Source: Bacteroidales bacterium
GTDB lineage: Bacteria; Bacteroidota; Bacteroidia; Bacteroidales; Paludibacteraceae
Reading direction: 5' to 3'
Assembly (NCBI GenBank): GCA_900769555.1
Contig: CAAGHA010000045.1
Location: forward strand, 1-47,151
DNA: 47,151 bases
Shown: positions 26,030 through 35,245 of the stretch, one piece after another
Position numbering within the stretch: the stretch's first letter is position 1
Layout: the number at the start of each line of letters is the position of its first letter
Notes under the pieces: generated by a model
Seen by the model: the letters and a program-made list of their open reading frames with translations, nothing else
What the model was told of the DNA's origin: nothing
Database searches by the model: none
Program-made: the position numbers and the translations under genes

Positions 26030-26761
26030 TTAATTTTCAATAAGTGATTCGTAGGCATTCTTTATTTTTCTAAATTTTTCTGTTGCATAGCTTATTTCTC
26101 GTTCTGACAAATTGTTTAATTTATCCGGATGATATTTTTTTGCCAACTGCCTGAAGGCTTTCTTTATTTCGTCTTGACTTGCCGTTTCTGGGAGTCCTAA
26201 TTCATCGAAAGCCCACTTTTTCGTAGAGTAAGTATTCTTGTAATTATTACTTTCGTGATTTTTATATTCGTAGTTCTGCTTAGATTGTTGATATTTAAAA
26301 TTAAAATAGAGTTGAGCGATATTTCTAAAATCTGAATTCTTTATACATGTAAACCGAGAGTATAATTTTATGATTTCATATTCTTTTTGAGTAATATCGC
26401 CACTAGCGTATGAAATTTTAAACAATAATGATAATATACTTATTTTCCCTTTGTAGTTTATGCTTTGATTGATTTTCATACAAATCGGACGAATATCAAG
26501 AATACTTTGATTCGATTTTAGTACATCTCTAAGCAATAGGAGAAGTTTTTTACTTCTTTTTTCATTAAAATTTGCCAATAAAAATTCTTTAACCGCATTT
26601 AGTTCTTTTTTAGATAATTTTCCATCAGCTCTCATCGTGTAAGCAATCAAATATATGATGGATTTCTGAGACGGAGAGATGTCCTCCTCTTCACCATTTA
26701 CAAAGTAATAATAAATGGCGAATAGAAAAGGAATGATTGCTAATACAATTAGAAAAAGCAT
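26030..26761 (-). CDS. DjlA-like protein: membrane anchor, TerB-like domain, C-terminal J domain
   Basis: The 243-aa protein has one N-terminal membrane segment (~2-20), an acidic stretch, a helical TerB-like region (~30-150, with ADGKLSKKE typical of the family), a polar linker, and a C-terminal J domain (~183-243) with the HPD motif at 211-213. It should recruit and stimulate DnaK at the inner membrane. The order matches DjlA of proteobacteria. It is located 36 nt after the outer-membrane barrel gene and 2 nt before wzx, so it may assist folding or assembly of envelope components. Confidence 0.88.
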   Translation of the reverse strand: MLFLIVLAIIPFLFAIYYYFVNGEEEDISPSQKSIIYLIAYTMRADGKLSKKELNAVKEFLLANFNEKRSKKLLLLLRDVLKSNQSILDIRPICMKINQSINYKGKISILSLLFKISYASGDITQKEYEIIKLYSRFTCIKNSDFRNIAQLYFNFKYQQSKQNYEYKNHESNNYKNTYSTKKWAFDELGLPETASQDEIKKAFRQLAKKYHPDKLNNLSEREISYATEKFRKIKNAYESLIEN

Positions 26762-26797
26762 TGATAAAATAATTAATCCTACATTAACTAATGCGTA

Positions 26798-28546
26798 TTA
26801 TTTTAACCAAAAAGTTACTCCACCTAATATGTTAAATCCTTGCTTAGTATAGCCGTACCAATCTTGGTATTCTGTATTGGTAATGTTATCTAAGTTAACA
26901 AATACGTTAAGCCAATTTAGGATGTTCCAATCTGCGCCCAAGCTAAGGTTATGCGTGTTATTTAATTTTATCGCTTTGTTATTTATTTGAGCGTATCGTC
27001 CAGCTTCAAATTCGTAGCAAAGATTTACTCGTAGGTATTTGTTTATCATGTAGGTAGAATGAAAATCTAATACCCAATTAGGTCTATGCCATGCATACTC
27101 ATATTTAGACAAAGACCATTTGTTAAACTTAGCACCTAATCGGATGTTGAGTCGTTCTTTCCAATCGTAGGAAAGTTTTGCGGCGGCTTCAAAAACACCG
27201 GCATTTTCCTCGTAAACAGCATCAAATTGATTTAACACGAGAGAATCAGGGGAAAGTTTGTTAACAAAAAAGTATGCATTATTAATAATCTTATATCCTG
27301 CCCGAAGATTAAAATCTAGTTGATTGAAAAACTTGAATCGAAATCCAGCATAAACGTCAATTGGTATATAAGTATCTTCTAATCGAGTATCGGACGCAAT
27401 ATATTGGTTTTGTTCAATTATGTTGTAGTAGCTGTTTACAACATAGTCTCCTGTAACGCCTGCATAAAGATAAATTTTTTCTTTGGCGATTCTAACGTCT
27501 GCATATATGTCCGGTGTTATTGCTCCTTTTTTTCCTTGTCCAATACTAAATGAACCTCTAATACCTATTATGATTTTTGCCATTTCATTTGTGTATGTGT
27601 AATGAGGGGTTAATTTCAGCATTGTATAACTATGTAAATTCCTCTCCTTTGAATAGTTATATAATTCATCGCTTTCAGGTCTATCCATAATAATGTTATG
27701 CATATTCATATTCAGACCAAAAGAAGATGATTCCAATCTATATTCTCCATTCAAATCAGTAAAAATTGTATGTTCTTTTAATTTGTTTTTATTGGAAAAT
27801 AAACGATAATTGGTTTGTAAATCATATTTCCATTTAGATATGTAATCTTTACTTCTAAAGCGAATATTAGCAGCTAATTTAAGTGAGGATTGATTATTGG
27901 AATCATTATCTGTTTTGTATATACCTTTATTTACCAACTCATCCATCTTCGAGTCGTATCCATAATACTTGAAGAAGTTGTAATCACCCTTAACGTACGA
28001 AATTAACTCCTTATTTTTGATGTTTCGAGTGTAAGATAATTTTGCTTTATTTCTATTTGTTGTAGCTTTAGATTCTAAACTTTTAGATAGATTAGGATAT
28101 GATTTAGGTGTCAAATCAATATAGCCGAAAGAGGATTTATGAAGTAAAATTAAATTTAAGTCATTCCTTTTGTTTTGAAAAATCGGCGTATATACTTCAC
28201 CTAATGCAGAAGCATAATTCCCTCCTCCCAATCTAATTATTCTTTTATTGTAGGTGTTGATTATTTCATTTGAGGGGAGGGCATAATCAAGGACTTGAAT
28301 TTGACTAGGTTCCAATGTTATTGGAGAAGTCCATACCGAGTAGTTTGAATTTTTCTTTTCACTTTTAATATCCTTCAATTCCGGCATCGTACTAATTTTT
28401 CCGGCATCTTTGATTACAGGATTGTATTCCTTTACAATCTCAATGTCTTTTATAATTGTTGTATCTTTATAGGTGTTAGAGTTATCTTGGGCAAATATTG
28501 AGAAGCCCAAGAGTGTTACAATAACTATTGATAATAACCTTTTCAT
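26798..28546 (-). CDS. Outer-membrane beta-barrel protein (TonB-receptor-like barrel without an evident plug)
   Basis: The 582-aa protein has a signal peptide (~1-19, cleaved after IFAQ). A periplasmic N-terminal stretch contains IVKEYNPVIKDAGKISTMPEL, and the rest alternates short amphipathic strands and polar loops, ending with the aromatic GGVTFWLK typical of the last barrel strand. The end resembles TonB-dependent receptor barrels, but no plug domain is apparent and the protein is shorter than usual. It follows the TPR protein gene by 16 nt. Such TPR/barrel pairs are common in Bacteroidota, though their function is not established to my knowledge. Confidence 0.8.
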   Translation of the reverse strand: MKRLLSIVIVTLLGFSIFAQDNSNTYKDTTIIKDIEIVKEYNPVIKDAGKISTMPELKDIKSEKKNSNYSVWTSPITLEPSQIQVLDYALPSNEIINTYNKRIIRLGGGNYASALGEVYTPIFQNKRNDLNLILLHKSSFGYIDLTPKSYPNLSKSLESKATTNRNKAKLSYTRNIKNKELISYVKGDYNFFKYYGYDSKMDELVNKGIYKTDNDSNNQSSLKLAANIRFRSKDYISKWKYDLQTNYRLFSNKNKLKEHTIFTDLNGEYRLESSSFGLNMNMHNIIMDRPESDELYNYSKERNLHSYTMLKLTPHYTYTNEMAKIIIGIRGSFSIGQGKKGAITPDIYADVRIAKEKIYLYAGVTGDYVVNSYYNIIEQNQYIASDTRLEDTYIPIDVYAGFRFKFFNQLDFNLRAGYKIINNAYFFVNKLSPDSLVLNQFDAVYEENAGVFEAAAKLSYDWKERLNIRLGAKFNKWSLSKYEYAWHRPNWVLDFHSTYMINKYLRVNLCYEFEAGRYAQINNKAIKLNNTHNLSLGADWNILNWLNVFVNLDNITNTEYQDWYGYTKQGFNILGGVTFWLK

Positions 28547-28562
28547 ATTTGAAAAACTAATT

Positions 28563-31500
28563 TTATTCGTTTACAATTTTATCAAACTCTCTATTTTCTA
28601 TTTCATCCAAGCGCATTTTTATTTCAGACATAATATCATCTTTCCCTTTGTAATTCTCTCGAACACTTAAAAGGTATTGTTTCGCTTCAAAATCTTTTCC
28701 TTGTTTCACATAAATGTCAGATAATAGAATAAAACTTTTTGCAAGCCAATACTGGTGAGGGGTGTTTTTTTCAATAAAATCGAATATCTCTTTTTCTGCG
28801 CTAGCTAAGTCTTCTTTATTGAAATAGTGGAGTTCGATATTATATTGAGCTTCTGCACCATATTCATCCAAACAATTTTCAGACAGTATGTTGTAGTCAT
28901 TAAAAGCCTTTAATGAATCTCCGTTATGATTGAATGATTTAGCTCGAATATATAGAGCTTCTCGTTTTAGAGCCGGATCAATCACCTTATCACTTTCAAT
29001 AATATCAGTTGCGGTGACAATTGAAGCTTCCACGTTATTTAGTTGATTATAACAACGAAGGATACCAATTTTGGCATTTTGTTTGTTTTCTGGATTTTGA
29101 GTAATACTATCCAACGTACTCATTGATAAAATCGCATTTTCGAAATCCTTTTTGTCGAAATAGATTTCAGATATGCGTGATAGTGCAAATTCACGATCTG
29201 AAGCTCCAACTTCCTTTGCAATTATTTTGTATTCGGATAGCGCCATATCTTTATTTCCTATTGCAAAGTAACTATTACCAAGGTTTAGTCTTGCATTATA
29301 TATAAATCCTCCATTAGAAAACTTTTCGATGTAACTGCTAAAGCCGCTAATGGCATTATTATATTCTCCTTTTAAATATTGACGTTCTGCTGCAAGATAG
29401 GTTAAAGAATCTTGCTCAGATTTCTCGAAAGAAACAAAACCTCCTAAAGTTTCAACATAATCCGCATAAGCCTGAATATTATTCATGTCAAAATAGATTG
29501 ATTTCAGACTTTCTAAAGAAGTTTTTGCCTCAATACTTTGAGGGAAAAAGTCGACAATTTCTTTATAACATTTTATCGCATCATCTTGTTGACCTAACTC
29601 ATCGAACAGCATTGCAGTTTGGAGCTTTCCTTTTCGACTTAATGCGCTGTGTGGATATTCTTTTGCAAGAGTTGCATACAAATTGATAGCCTCTTGTTTT
29701 TTACCAAGCATGATGTAAGCACGGCCGATTTCATATTTTGCATCCGCCAAGTATTCTGACTGAGGAAATGTTTTGATTAACTTTTCCAGTGTGGAGATTT
29801 TTTTATTATAATCTTTTTGCAAGCCTTGAATAAACCCTTCTTGAAAGCATGCGTAATCAGCTCCGGGTCCATTTAAAGCATAGACCTTTGCATAATTTTG
29901 TGTCGCATAGTCAAAATTACGTTGGTTGAAGTAGCAATCTCCAATTCTGTTGGTTGCATCAGCAATTAAAGTCTGATTTTTTGTTTCCAAATTGACAAAT
30001 TTTCTAAACCATGACAAAGCTTTGTCATACTCTTTTTTAGTGAAGAAACTATATCCTACATTGTAGTGCGCAATATTAAATTCATCACAATTTCTTGCTC
30101 CAACAGAGTTAACAAAAGTTTCGAAATCTTGAGATGCAAGATTATAATCTTTTAATTTGTAGTAAGCTTCGCCTCTCCAAAAGATAGTTGAAGCTTCTAA
30201 TGTTCGATTATATTTTCCGTCAATTAATGCTTTATCAAAGTATTTAATAGCATCATTATAGTTTCCCTCAGTAAAATGTTTTATTCCGACACTATACAAA
30301 AGACGTTGTCTTGCTTCGTAAATCTGAAGATTTTTTTCTTTTATATTTTCAATGGAAGCAAGTGCTTCTTCGTAATTCTTAGTTGTTAAGTAGAGATTTA
30401 CCATGTAGCTATACACGTTGTCGGAATATCCGGATTTCGGAAAATTGTCCAAAAAGGTTTCAAAAGCAGTGATAGACTCGTTGAAAGGAGAATAGGATTG
30501 TTCATACACCACTAAAGCATAATTGTAGGCAGCCTCCTCTTTGATATGACTATCATAGTCCATTCTACTTGCAGATTGAAAACATAGGCGTGCATTGTTC
30601 TTATTATTTTCTTTGATGTAACATGCACCTAAGAATAGGTAGGCATTTTGAGTCATTGCGTCATCAATAACTGTAACTTTTTGGAAACACTCTATTGCTT
30701 TTTTATAATTCATTGTCTGATAGTAAGAGTCTCCTAACATATACATGTTTTCTCGTACAACTTGATCAGACTCCTTTTGATATTCTGATAAATACTTTAT
30801 AGTGTTGGCATAATCTTTTCGATTATAGTAGCATTCTCCTAAAATTCGATGAATTTCCTTGTTGTTAGGATTGTTTGGAGCTGTTGATAATAGCTCTTCA
30901 CCTGTTTTTAGAACCAAATCGTACTCTTTTTTTGCGTAATATATCTGAAAAAGATAGTATGGAATTATATTGGTATAATCTTTTTCATTTTGTAATTCCA
31001 AAAATGTAGGCAGTGCTTTACTATAATCTTTTTGTAAGTAAGCAATATATGCATTGTAATATTTGGCAGATAGATTGTATTTTGTAGAATCTTTTAATAA
31101 TGTAGAGAATAGTTGTTGCGCTTTGTTATAATCTTTAATTTCTAAGTGACTAAATCCATTTTTGAACAACAATTCATTATGTTCATCTTTATTTAGCAGA
31201 CCAACATTACACTCATTATAACATTGCGTAGCTTCTAAATACTCTTGACCATTGTAATAGATATTTCCAAGTAGAAAGTTTGCTCGATTAACGAAAGCCG
31301 ATTGTGGATTATTTAACTTAAATCGTTCTAATTTTCGTCTTGCTTCCCAATTATTTTGCTGATAAGCACAACTAGCCAGAAAATATTCTGTTTCACTATA
31401 CAAAGGGGAGCGATCTTTGTTTAATTTTTGAAAATATTCGGAAAAATAGCGTTCTGCAACCCCATATTGTTGTAAATCATAAGCTTTTTTTCCCTCTATA

Positions 31501-31595
31501 TAAAGTTTATCAGGATGAATGCTTTCATTCGTCTTTTGAGCGTATGTAGCTGATATACAAAAATTTATTACTATAAATAGTAGTAACTTCTTCAT
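28563..31595 (-). CDS. Large periplasmic TPR-repeat protein
   Basis: The 1010-aa protein has a signal peptide (~1-19, ending TYAQ). Tetratricopeptide repeats cover almost its whole length, for example AERYFSEYFQKL, IGRAYIMLGKKQEAINLYATL and AKYYNAYIAYLQKDYSKALP. Repeats of ~34-36 residues with the W/L/G/Y/A/F/A/P pattern can be followed from ~30 to ~990. It likely scaffolds protein assemblies in the periplasm. It is the first gene of a minus-strand run: TPR, barrel, DjlA-like, Wzx. It is divergent from ftsY across a short gap. Confidence 0.88.
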   Translation of the reverse strand: MKKLLLFIVINFCISATYAQKTNESIHPDKLYIEGKKAYDLQQYGVAERYFSEYFQKLNKDRSPLYSETEYFLASCAYQQNNWEARRKLERFKLNNPQSAFVNRANFLLGNIYYNGQEYLEATQCYNECNVGLLNKDEHNELLFKNGFSHLEIKDYNKAQQLFSTLLKDSTKYNLSAKYYNAYIAYLQKDYSKALPTFLELQNEKDYTNIIPYYLFQIYYAKKEYDLVLKTGEELLSTAPNNPNNKEIHRILGECYYNRKDYANTIKYLSEYQKESDQVVRENMYMLGDSYYQTMNYKKAIECFQKVTVIDDAMTQNAYLFLGACYIKENNKNNARLCFQSASRMDYDSHIKEEAAYNYALVVYEQSYSPFNESITAFETFLDNFPKSGYSDNVYSYMVNLYLTTKNYEEALASIENIKEKNLQIYEARQRLLYSVGIKHFTEGNYNDAIKYFDKALIDGKYNRTLEASTIFWRGEAYYKLKDYNLASQDFETFVNSVGARNCDEFNIAHYNVGYSFFTKKEYDKALSWFRKFVNLETKNQTLIADATNRIGDCYFNQRNFDYATQNYAKVYALNGPGADYACFQEGFIQGLQKDYNKKISTLEKLIKTFPQSEYLADAKYEIGRAYIMLGKKQEAINLYATLAKEYPHSALSRKGKLQTAMLFDELGQQDDAIKCYKEIVDFFPQSIEAKTSLESLKSIYFDMNNIQAYADYVETLGGFVSFEKSEQDSLTYLAAERQYLKGEYNNAISGFSSYIEKFSNGGFIYNARLNLGNSYFAIGNKDMALSEYKIIAKEVGASDREFALSRISEIYFDKKDFENAILSMSTLDSITQNPENKQNAKIGILRCYNQLNNVEASIVTATDIIESDKVIDPALKREALYIRAKSFNHNGDSLKAFNDYNILSENCLDEYGAEAQYNIELHYFNKEDLASAEKEIFDFIEKNTPHQYWLAKSFILLSDIYVKQGKDFEAKQYLLSVRENYKGKDDIMSEIKMRLDEIENREFDKIVNE

Positions 31596-31668
31596 TTTTT
31601 TATAAATTTGGTTTTTGCAAATATACAGAAAGTCTGTAAGATTTCGAAAATTTAAAAATTAAAAATCG

Positions 31669-31676
31669 TATCTTTG
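31669..31676 (+). promoter_or_regulatory. -7 box of ftsY
   Basis: TATCTTTG at 31669-31676 predicts a transcript start near 31682. This lies downstream of a possible GTG start at 31679, which therefore could not be translated. The ATG at 31697 is preferred. Confidence 0.6.
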
Positions 31677-31696
31677 TAGTGTCTAATTCATTAAGT

Positions 31697-32647
31697 ATGG
31701 GTCTATTTAGTATTTTTTCAAAGGAGAAAAAGGAAACTCTCGATAAAGGTCTTGAGAAGACGAAAGAGAATTTTCTATCAAAAATTGCAAGAGCAGTAGT
31801 TGGTAAATCAAAAGTTGATGACGAGGTCTTAGATAATCTAGAAGAGGTTTTGATTACTTCGGATGTCGGTGTTGATACAACACTGAAAATTATTGAGAGA
31901 ATCGAGAAAAGGGTCGCTCAAGATAAGTATGTAAATACAAGTGAATTGAATACAATTCTTAAAGATGAAATTTCGTCATTGTTAGAAGAGAATAACACTG
32001 TTGATGGCGGTGATTTCTCTCTTCCTCAGTCGGACGTTCCTTATGTCATAATGGTTGTTGGTGTGAATGGAGTTGGGAAGACAACGACGATAGGTAAATT
32101 AGCTTATCAATTTACCAAAGCAGGTAAAAAAGTTTTTCTTGGAGCTGCAGATACGTTCCGAGCTGCTGCGGTTGAACAATTGGTAATATGGGGTGAGCGT
32201 GTAGGATGTCCGGTTATTAAACAGAAAATGGGTGCAGATCCTGCCTCTGTGGCATATGATACATTGTCTTCTGCGAAAGCAAATGGAGCTGATGTGGTGA
32301 TTATTGATACAGCCGGACGATTACATAATAAGATAAATTTAATGAATGAGTTGTCGAAAATTAAGCAGGTTATGCAGAAGATTATTCCATCAGCTCCGCA
32401 TGATGTTTTGTTGGTGTTAGACGGGTCAACGGGTCAAAATGCGTTTGAACAGGCTCGCCAGTTTACAAAAGCTACAGAGGTGACCTCCCTTGCGATTACC
32501 AAATTGGATGGTACTGCTAAAGGTGGTGTTGTATTAGGTATTTCTGATCAATTCAAGATTCCTGTGAAGTACATTGGTGTTGGAGAAGGAATTGATCATC
32601 TTCAAGTTTTTGACAAAAAAGAATTTGTAGATTCTTTGTTTCGTTGA
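31697..32647 (+). CDS. ftsY: Signal recognition particle receptor FtsY
   Basis: The 316-aa protein has an NG domain. The helical N region covers ~25-95, and the GTPase has P-loop GVNGVGKT at 122-129, AADTFRAAAVEQL near 149, DTAGR near 205 and TKLDGTAKGG near 270. It docks the ribosome-SRP complex at the inner membrane. The long acidic A domain of E. coli FtsY is absent, as is usual in Bacteroidota. It lies 10 nt upstream of rimO, and the two are probably co-transcribed. Confidence 0.96.
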   Translation: MGLFSIFSKEKKETLDKGLEKTKENFLSKIARAVVGKSKVDDEVLDNLEEVLITSDVGVDTTLKIIERIEKRVAQDKYVNTSELNTILKDEISSLLEENNTVDGGDFSLPQSDVPYVIMVVGVNGVGKTTTIGKLAYQFTKAGKKVFLGAADTFRAAAVEQLVIWGERVGCPVIKQKMGADPASVAYDTLSSAKANGADVVIIDTAGRLHNKINLMNELSKIKQVMQKIIPSAPHDVLLVLDGSTGQNAFEQARQFTKATEVTSLAITKLDGTAKGGVVLGISDQFKIPVKYIGVGEGIDHLQVFDKKEFVDSLFR

Positions 32648-32657
32648 TTTTTGAAAC

Positions 32658-33950
32658 ATGGGAAATCGAATTGATATAATAAATTTAGGCTGTTCTAAAA
32701 ATCTTGTTGATTCAGAAAAATTGAGTCGGCAATTAGAATTGAATGGGTATATAGTACGTCATGACCCGGAACAGATTCAATGTGATATTGCGATTGTTAA
32801 TACTTGTGGGTTTATTGGAGACGCAAAGGAAGAGTCTGTCAATATGATTTTGGATTTAGTCGCGATGAAGGAGTCCGGACATATTGAGAAGATTTTCGTG
32901 ATGGGGTGTCTGTCCGGTAGATATATTGATGAACTACCTATTGAAATTCCGGAGGTTGATAAATTTTATGGAAAATTCTCTTGGAATGAAATTCTTTCTG
33001 ATTTAGGGAATAATTATTTGACTGAAAGAGCCTTTCAAAGAACAATTACTACTCCGTCTCATTTTGCCTATTTAAAAATATCAGAAGGTTGTAATAGACA
33101 TTGTGCCTATTGTGCGATTCCGATAATTACAGGAAATCATAAATCTCGCCCTATTGAAGAGATTGTTTCTGAGGTTGAGTGGCTTGTAAAAGAGGGGGTG
33201 AAAGAATTCCAAGTTATAGCTCAAGATTTGTCTTATTACGGAAAAGATTTGTATGGAGAATTCCGTTTGGCAGAGTTGATAGAGCGAGTCTCAGATGTGC
33301 CGGGAGTAAAATGGATTCGTCTTCATTATGCCTATCCAGCAAAGTTTCCGTATGATATATTGCCTGTTATTAGGGATCGTGCGAATGTATGTAAGTATCT
33401 GGATATTGCTTTGCAGCATATTAGTGATTCTGTATTGGAAAGAATGCATAGACATGTCACTTCTAACGAAACGATAGAGTTAATTCATCGAATTCGTGAA
33501 GAGGTGCCGGGAATTCATTTGAGGACAACATTGTTAACCGGATTCCCGGGAGAAACCGAGGAGGATTTTGCTTCGTTGGTTGATTTTGTTAAAACCATGC
33601 GTTTTGAACGTATGGGAGCTTTCCCTTATTCTGAAGAGGAGGGAACTTATTCTGCATTGCATTTTGAAGATGATGTGCCTTCTGAGGTGAAACAGGAACG
33701 AGTAGATCGTTTAATGGAGATTCAACAGCAAATTTCTTTTGAGCAAAATGTGGCAAAGGTTGGTAGCGTTTTGAAAGTTGTAATTGATAGGGAAGAACAT
33801 GATTACTATGTGGGTAGGACAGAATTTGATTCTCCTGAAGTGGATCCTGAAGTGCTGATTTCTAAAGATAAAAAACTTGAAATTGGTGATTTTTATGATG
33901 TTAAGATTGTTGAGGCTGAAGCTTTTGAATTGATAGGAATTGCTATTTGA
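32658..33950 (+). CDS. rimO: Ribosomal protein S12 methylthiotransferase RimO
   Basis: The 430-aa protein has three domains. The N-terminal methylthiotransferase domain has cluster cysteines C12, C50 and C84. The radical-SAM domain carries CNRHCAYC (C145, C149, C152). A C-terminal TRAM domain follows. It adds a methylthio group to the conserved aspartate of ribosomal protein S12. The LGCSKNLVDSE start separates RimO from MiaB. Length is normal. It is followed by a bidirectional terminator shared with the convergent tRNA gene. Confidence 0.96.
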   Translation: MGNRIDIINLGCSKNLVDSEKLSRQLELNGYIVRHDPEQIQCDIAIVNTCGFIGDAKEESVNMILDLVAMKESGHIEKIFVMGCLSGRYIDELPIEIPEVDKFYGKFSWNEILSDLGNNYLTERAFQRTITTPSHFAYLKISEGCNRHCAYCAIPIITGNHKSRPIEEIVSEVEWLVKEGVKEFQVIAQDLSYYGKDLYGEFRLAELIERVSDVPGVKWIRLHYAYPAKFPYDILPVIRDRANVCKYLDIALQHISDSVLERMHRHVTSNETIELIHRIREEVPGIHLRTTLLTGFPGETEEDFASLVDFVKTMRFERMGAFPYSEEEGTYSALHFEDDVPSEVKQERVDRLMEIQQQISFEQNVAKVGSVLKVVIDREEHDYYVGRTEFDSPEVDPEVLISKDKKLEIGDFYDVKIVEAEAFELIGIAI

Positions 33951-33986
33951 TACTTGTAAACTGTTTGCGGACAGAATTATAGAAAT

Positions 33987-34031
33987 AAAAAACGATGTAT
34001 CTGAATATAACTTTTGATACATCGTTTTTTT
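33987..34031. terminator. Bidirectional terminator between rimO and tRNA-Thr
   Basis: AACGATGTATC at 33991-34001 pairs perfectly with GATACATCGTT at 34016-34026. A T run follows on the plus strand, and an A run precedes it, giving U's on the minus strand. It can end rimO from one side and the tRNA from the other. Confidence 0.8.
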
Positions 34032-34032
34032 G

Positions 34033-34105
34033 AGCCGATAGCGAGACTCGAACTCGCGACCTACGCATTACGAATGCGGCGCTCTACCAACTGAGCTATA
34101 GCGGC
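34033..34105 (-). tRNA. tRNA-Thr (anticodon CGU)
   Basis: The minus-strand 73-nt sequence folds as a cloverleaf. The D arm is GCTC/GAGC, the anticodon loop TTCGTAA has anticodon CGT, and the T arm is GCGAG-TTCGAGT-CTCGC. CCA is not encoded. Two stem mismatches are visible: C5-U68 in the acceptor stem and C27-U43 at the top of the anticodon stem. A -7 box (TATCTTTG on the minus strand) lies at 34128-34121, about 16 nt upstream. Confidence 0.92.
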
Positions 34106-34120
34106 TTGTTTTTACTATTG

Positions 34121-34128
34121 CAAAGATA
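34121..34128 (-). promoter_or_regulatory. -7 box of the tRNA-Thr gene
   Basis: The minus-strand reading is TATCTTTG, followed by C. It predicts a start near 34115, about ten nt before the mature tRNA 5' end. A TTTG lies 24 nt further upstream, slightly far for a -33 element. Confidence 0.5.
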
Positions 34129-34217
34129 TAAAAACACTTTTGAATTATGATTCAAAATTTATTTTTTTTTGCTTACTTTGTCGATAAGAATTATAGAAAT
34201 AATGTAATGAGTTGAAA

Positions 34218-35030
34218 ATGAATATTCAAATTTTATTATCAACCTATAACGGAGAAAAATATTTAAGAGAATTGTTGGATTCTATTCTTGTTCAAACGTA
34301 TCAAGATTGGTGTTTATTGGTGCGGGATGATGGCTCTTCAGATGGAACTAAGACAATTCTTCATGAATATGCTTCTAGTGACGGCAGAATTTCGATATTG
34401 GATTCTGAATCCAATGTGGGGGTAATATCTTCATTTGAGATTCTGTTAAAAGAATCAACTGCCCCATACGTGATGTTTTGTGATCAAGATGATGTTTGGT
34501 TACCGACAAAGGTTTCAGACCAATTGGATGCAATGTTAGAGTGCGAAGGCTGTCATGTTAATACACCTATTGTTGTTCATTCTGATTTGTTGGTAGTTGA
34601 TTCTGATTTAAATCTTATTTCAAACTCTTTTTGGAAATATTCAAATATCAATATACAACAAAGAGATTTTAATTTCTTAGGGGTTAAAAATATTGTTACA
34701 GGTTGCGCTATGATGTTAAATAGAAGGGCTATAGATTGTTCACTTCCCTTTAAACCGGAGACTCGTATGCATGATGCTTGGATTGTGCTGAATGTCCTAA
34801 AATCGGGGGGGCAATTAGTTTCTATGGAGACGCCAACAATCAAGTATAGACAGCACGATAATAATGTGGTTGGCGCAGTTGTTCAAGGGAATATATTTAG
34901 AAATAAAATTTTAAAAATTTGCACAGTTATAAAGGAGAATAGAGAGCAATGGAAAATGTTAAAAATAATTGGGTATGGCTCTTTGTTTAAGTATTTTTAT
35001 TTCAAGTTAAGAAGTTGCATTAATACTTAA
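34218..35030 (+). CDS. Glycosyltransferase family 2 (rhamnosyltransferase-like)
   Basis: The 270-aa protein starts MNIQILLSTYNGEKYL and has VRDDGSSDGT at ~36-45 and a CDQDD motif at ~88-92 for metal and donor binding. A later RMHDAWIVL segment is shared in type with the GT2 at 9349-10053. The ATG at 34218 is preferred to the TTG at 34212. It stands alone, downstream of the tRNA gene and ends at the edge of repeat copy A. It should add a sugar, perhaps a deoxyhexose, to a lipid-linked glycan; specificity is a guess. Confidence 0.9.
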   Translation: MNIQILLSTYNGEKYLRELLDSILVQTYQDWCLLVRDDGSSDGTKTILHEYASSDGRISILDSESNVGVISSFEILLKESTAPYVMFCDQDDVWLPTKVSDQLDAMLECEGCHVNTPIVVHSDLLVVDSDLNLISNSFWKYSNINIQQRDFNFLGVKNIVTGCAMMLNRRAIDCSLPFKPETRMHDAWIVLNVLKSGGQLVSMETPTIKYRQHDNNVVGAVVQGNIFRNKILKICTVIKENREQWKMLKIIGYGSLFKYFYFKLRSCINT

Positions 35031-35218
35031 GGTGAGTTCTATAAATTAGGTCGAGATTATTTTGAAGAGTATTTTAGTTCGATTGTTTATATTTATAAAG
35101 GAGCGGTACGAGTGCAGTAATTAATTAAATATAAGTAATATAGCGCAAATAAATTCAAAGGTGTTCGAAATAGAATATATTACATTTAGAAACAAAAATC
35201 GTAATTTATAGAATTTCC
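35031..35218 (-). repeat. ~190-bp MITE-like repeat, copy A
   Basis: The reverse complement aligns along its whole length with 37322-37511. Shared blocks are CTATAAATTAC, TATTTCG, TGAATTTATTT, CGCTCCTTTATAAATA and CTAATTTA. The ends form terminal inverted repeats: TTCTATAAATTA at 35037-35048 and its exact complement at 35202-35213. TTA flanks both sides (35027-35029 and 35220-35222) if one extra base is counted in the element at each end, as a 3-bp target duplication would give. No ORF of note lies inside. Confidence 0.7.
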
Positions 35219-35245
35219 ATTAATTCATTGAAAACGACATATATA

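Noticed and set aside
33711..34022. 103-codon ORF on the minus strand
   Set aside because: It is antisense to the 3' end of rimO and runs into the terminator.
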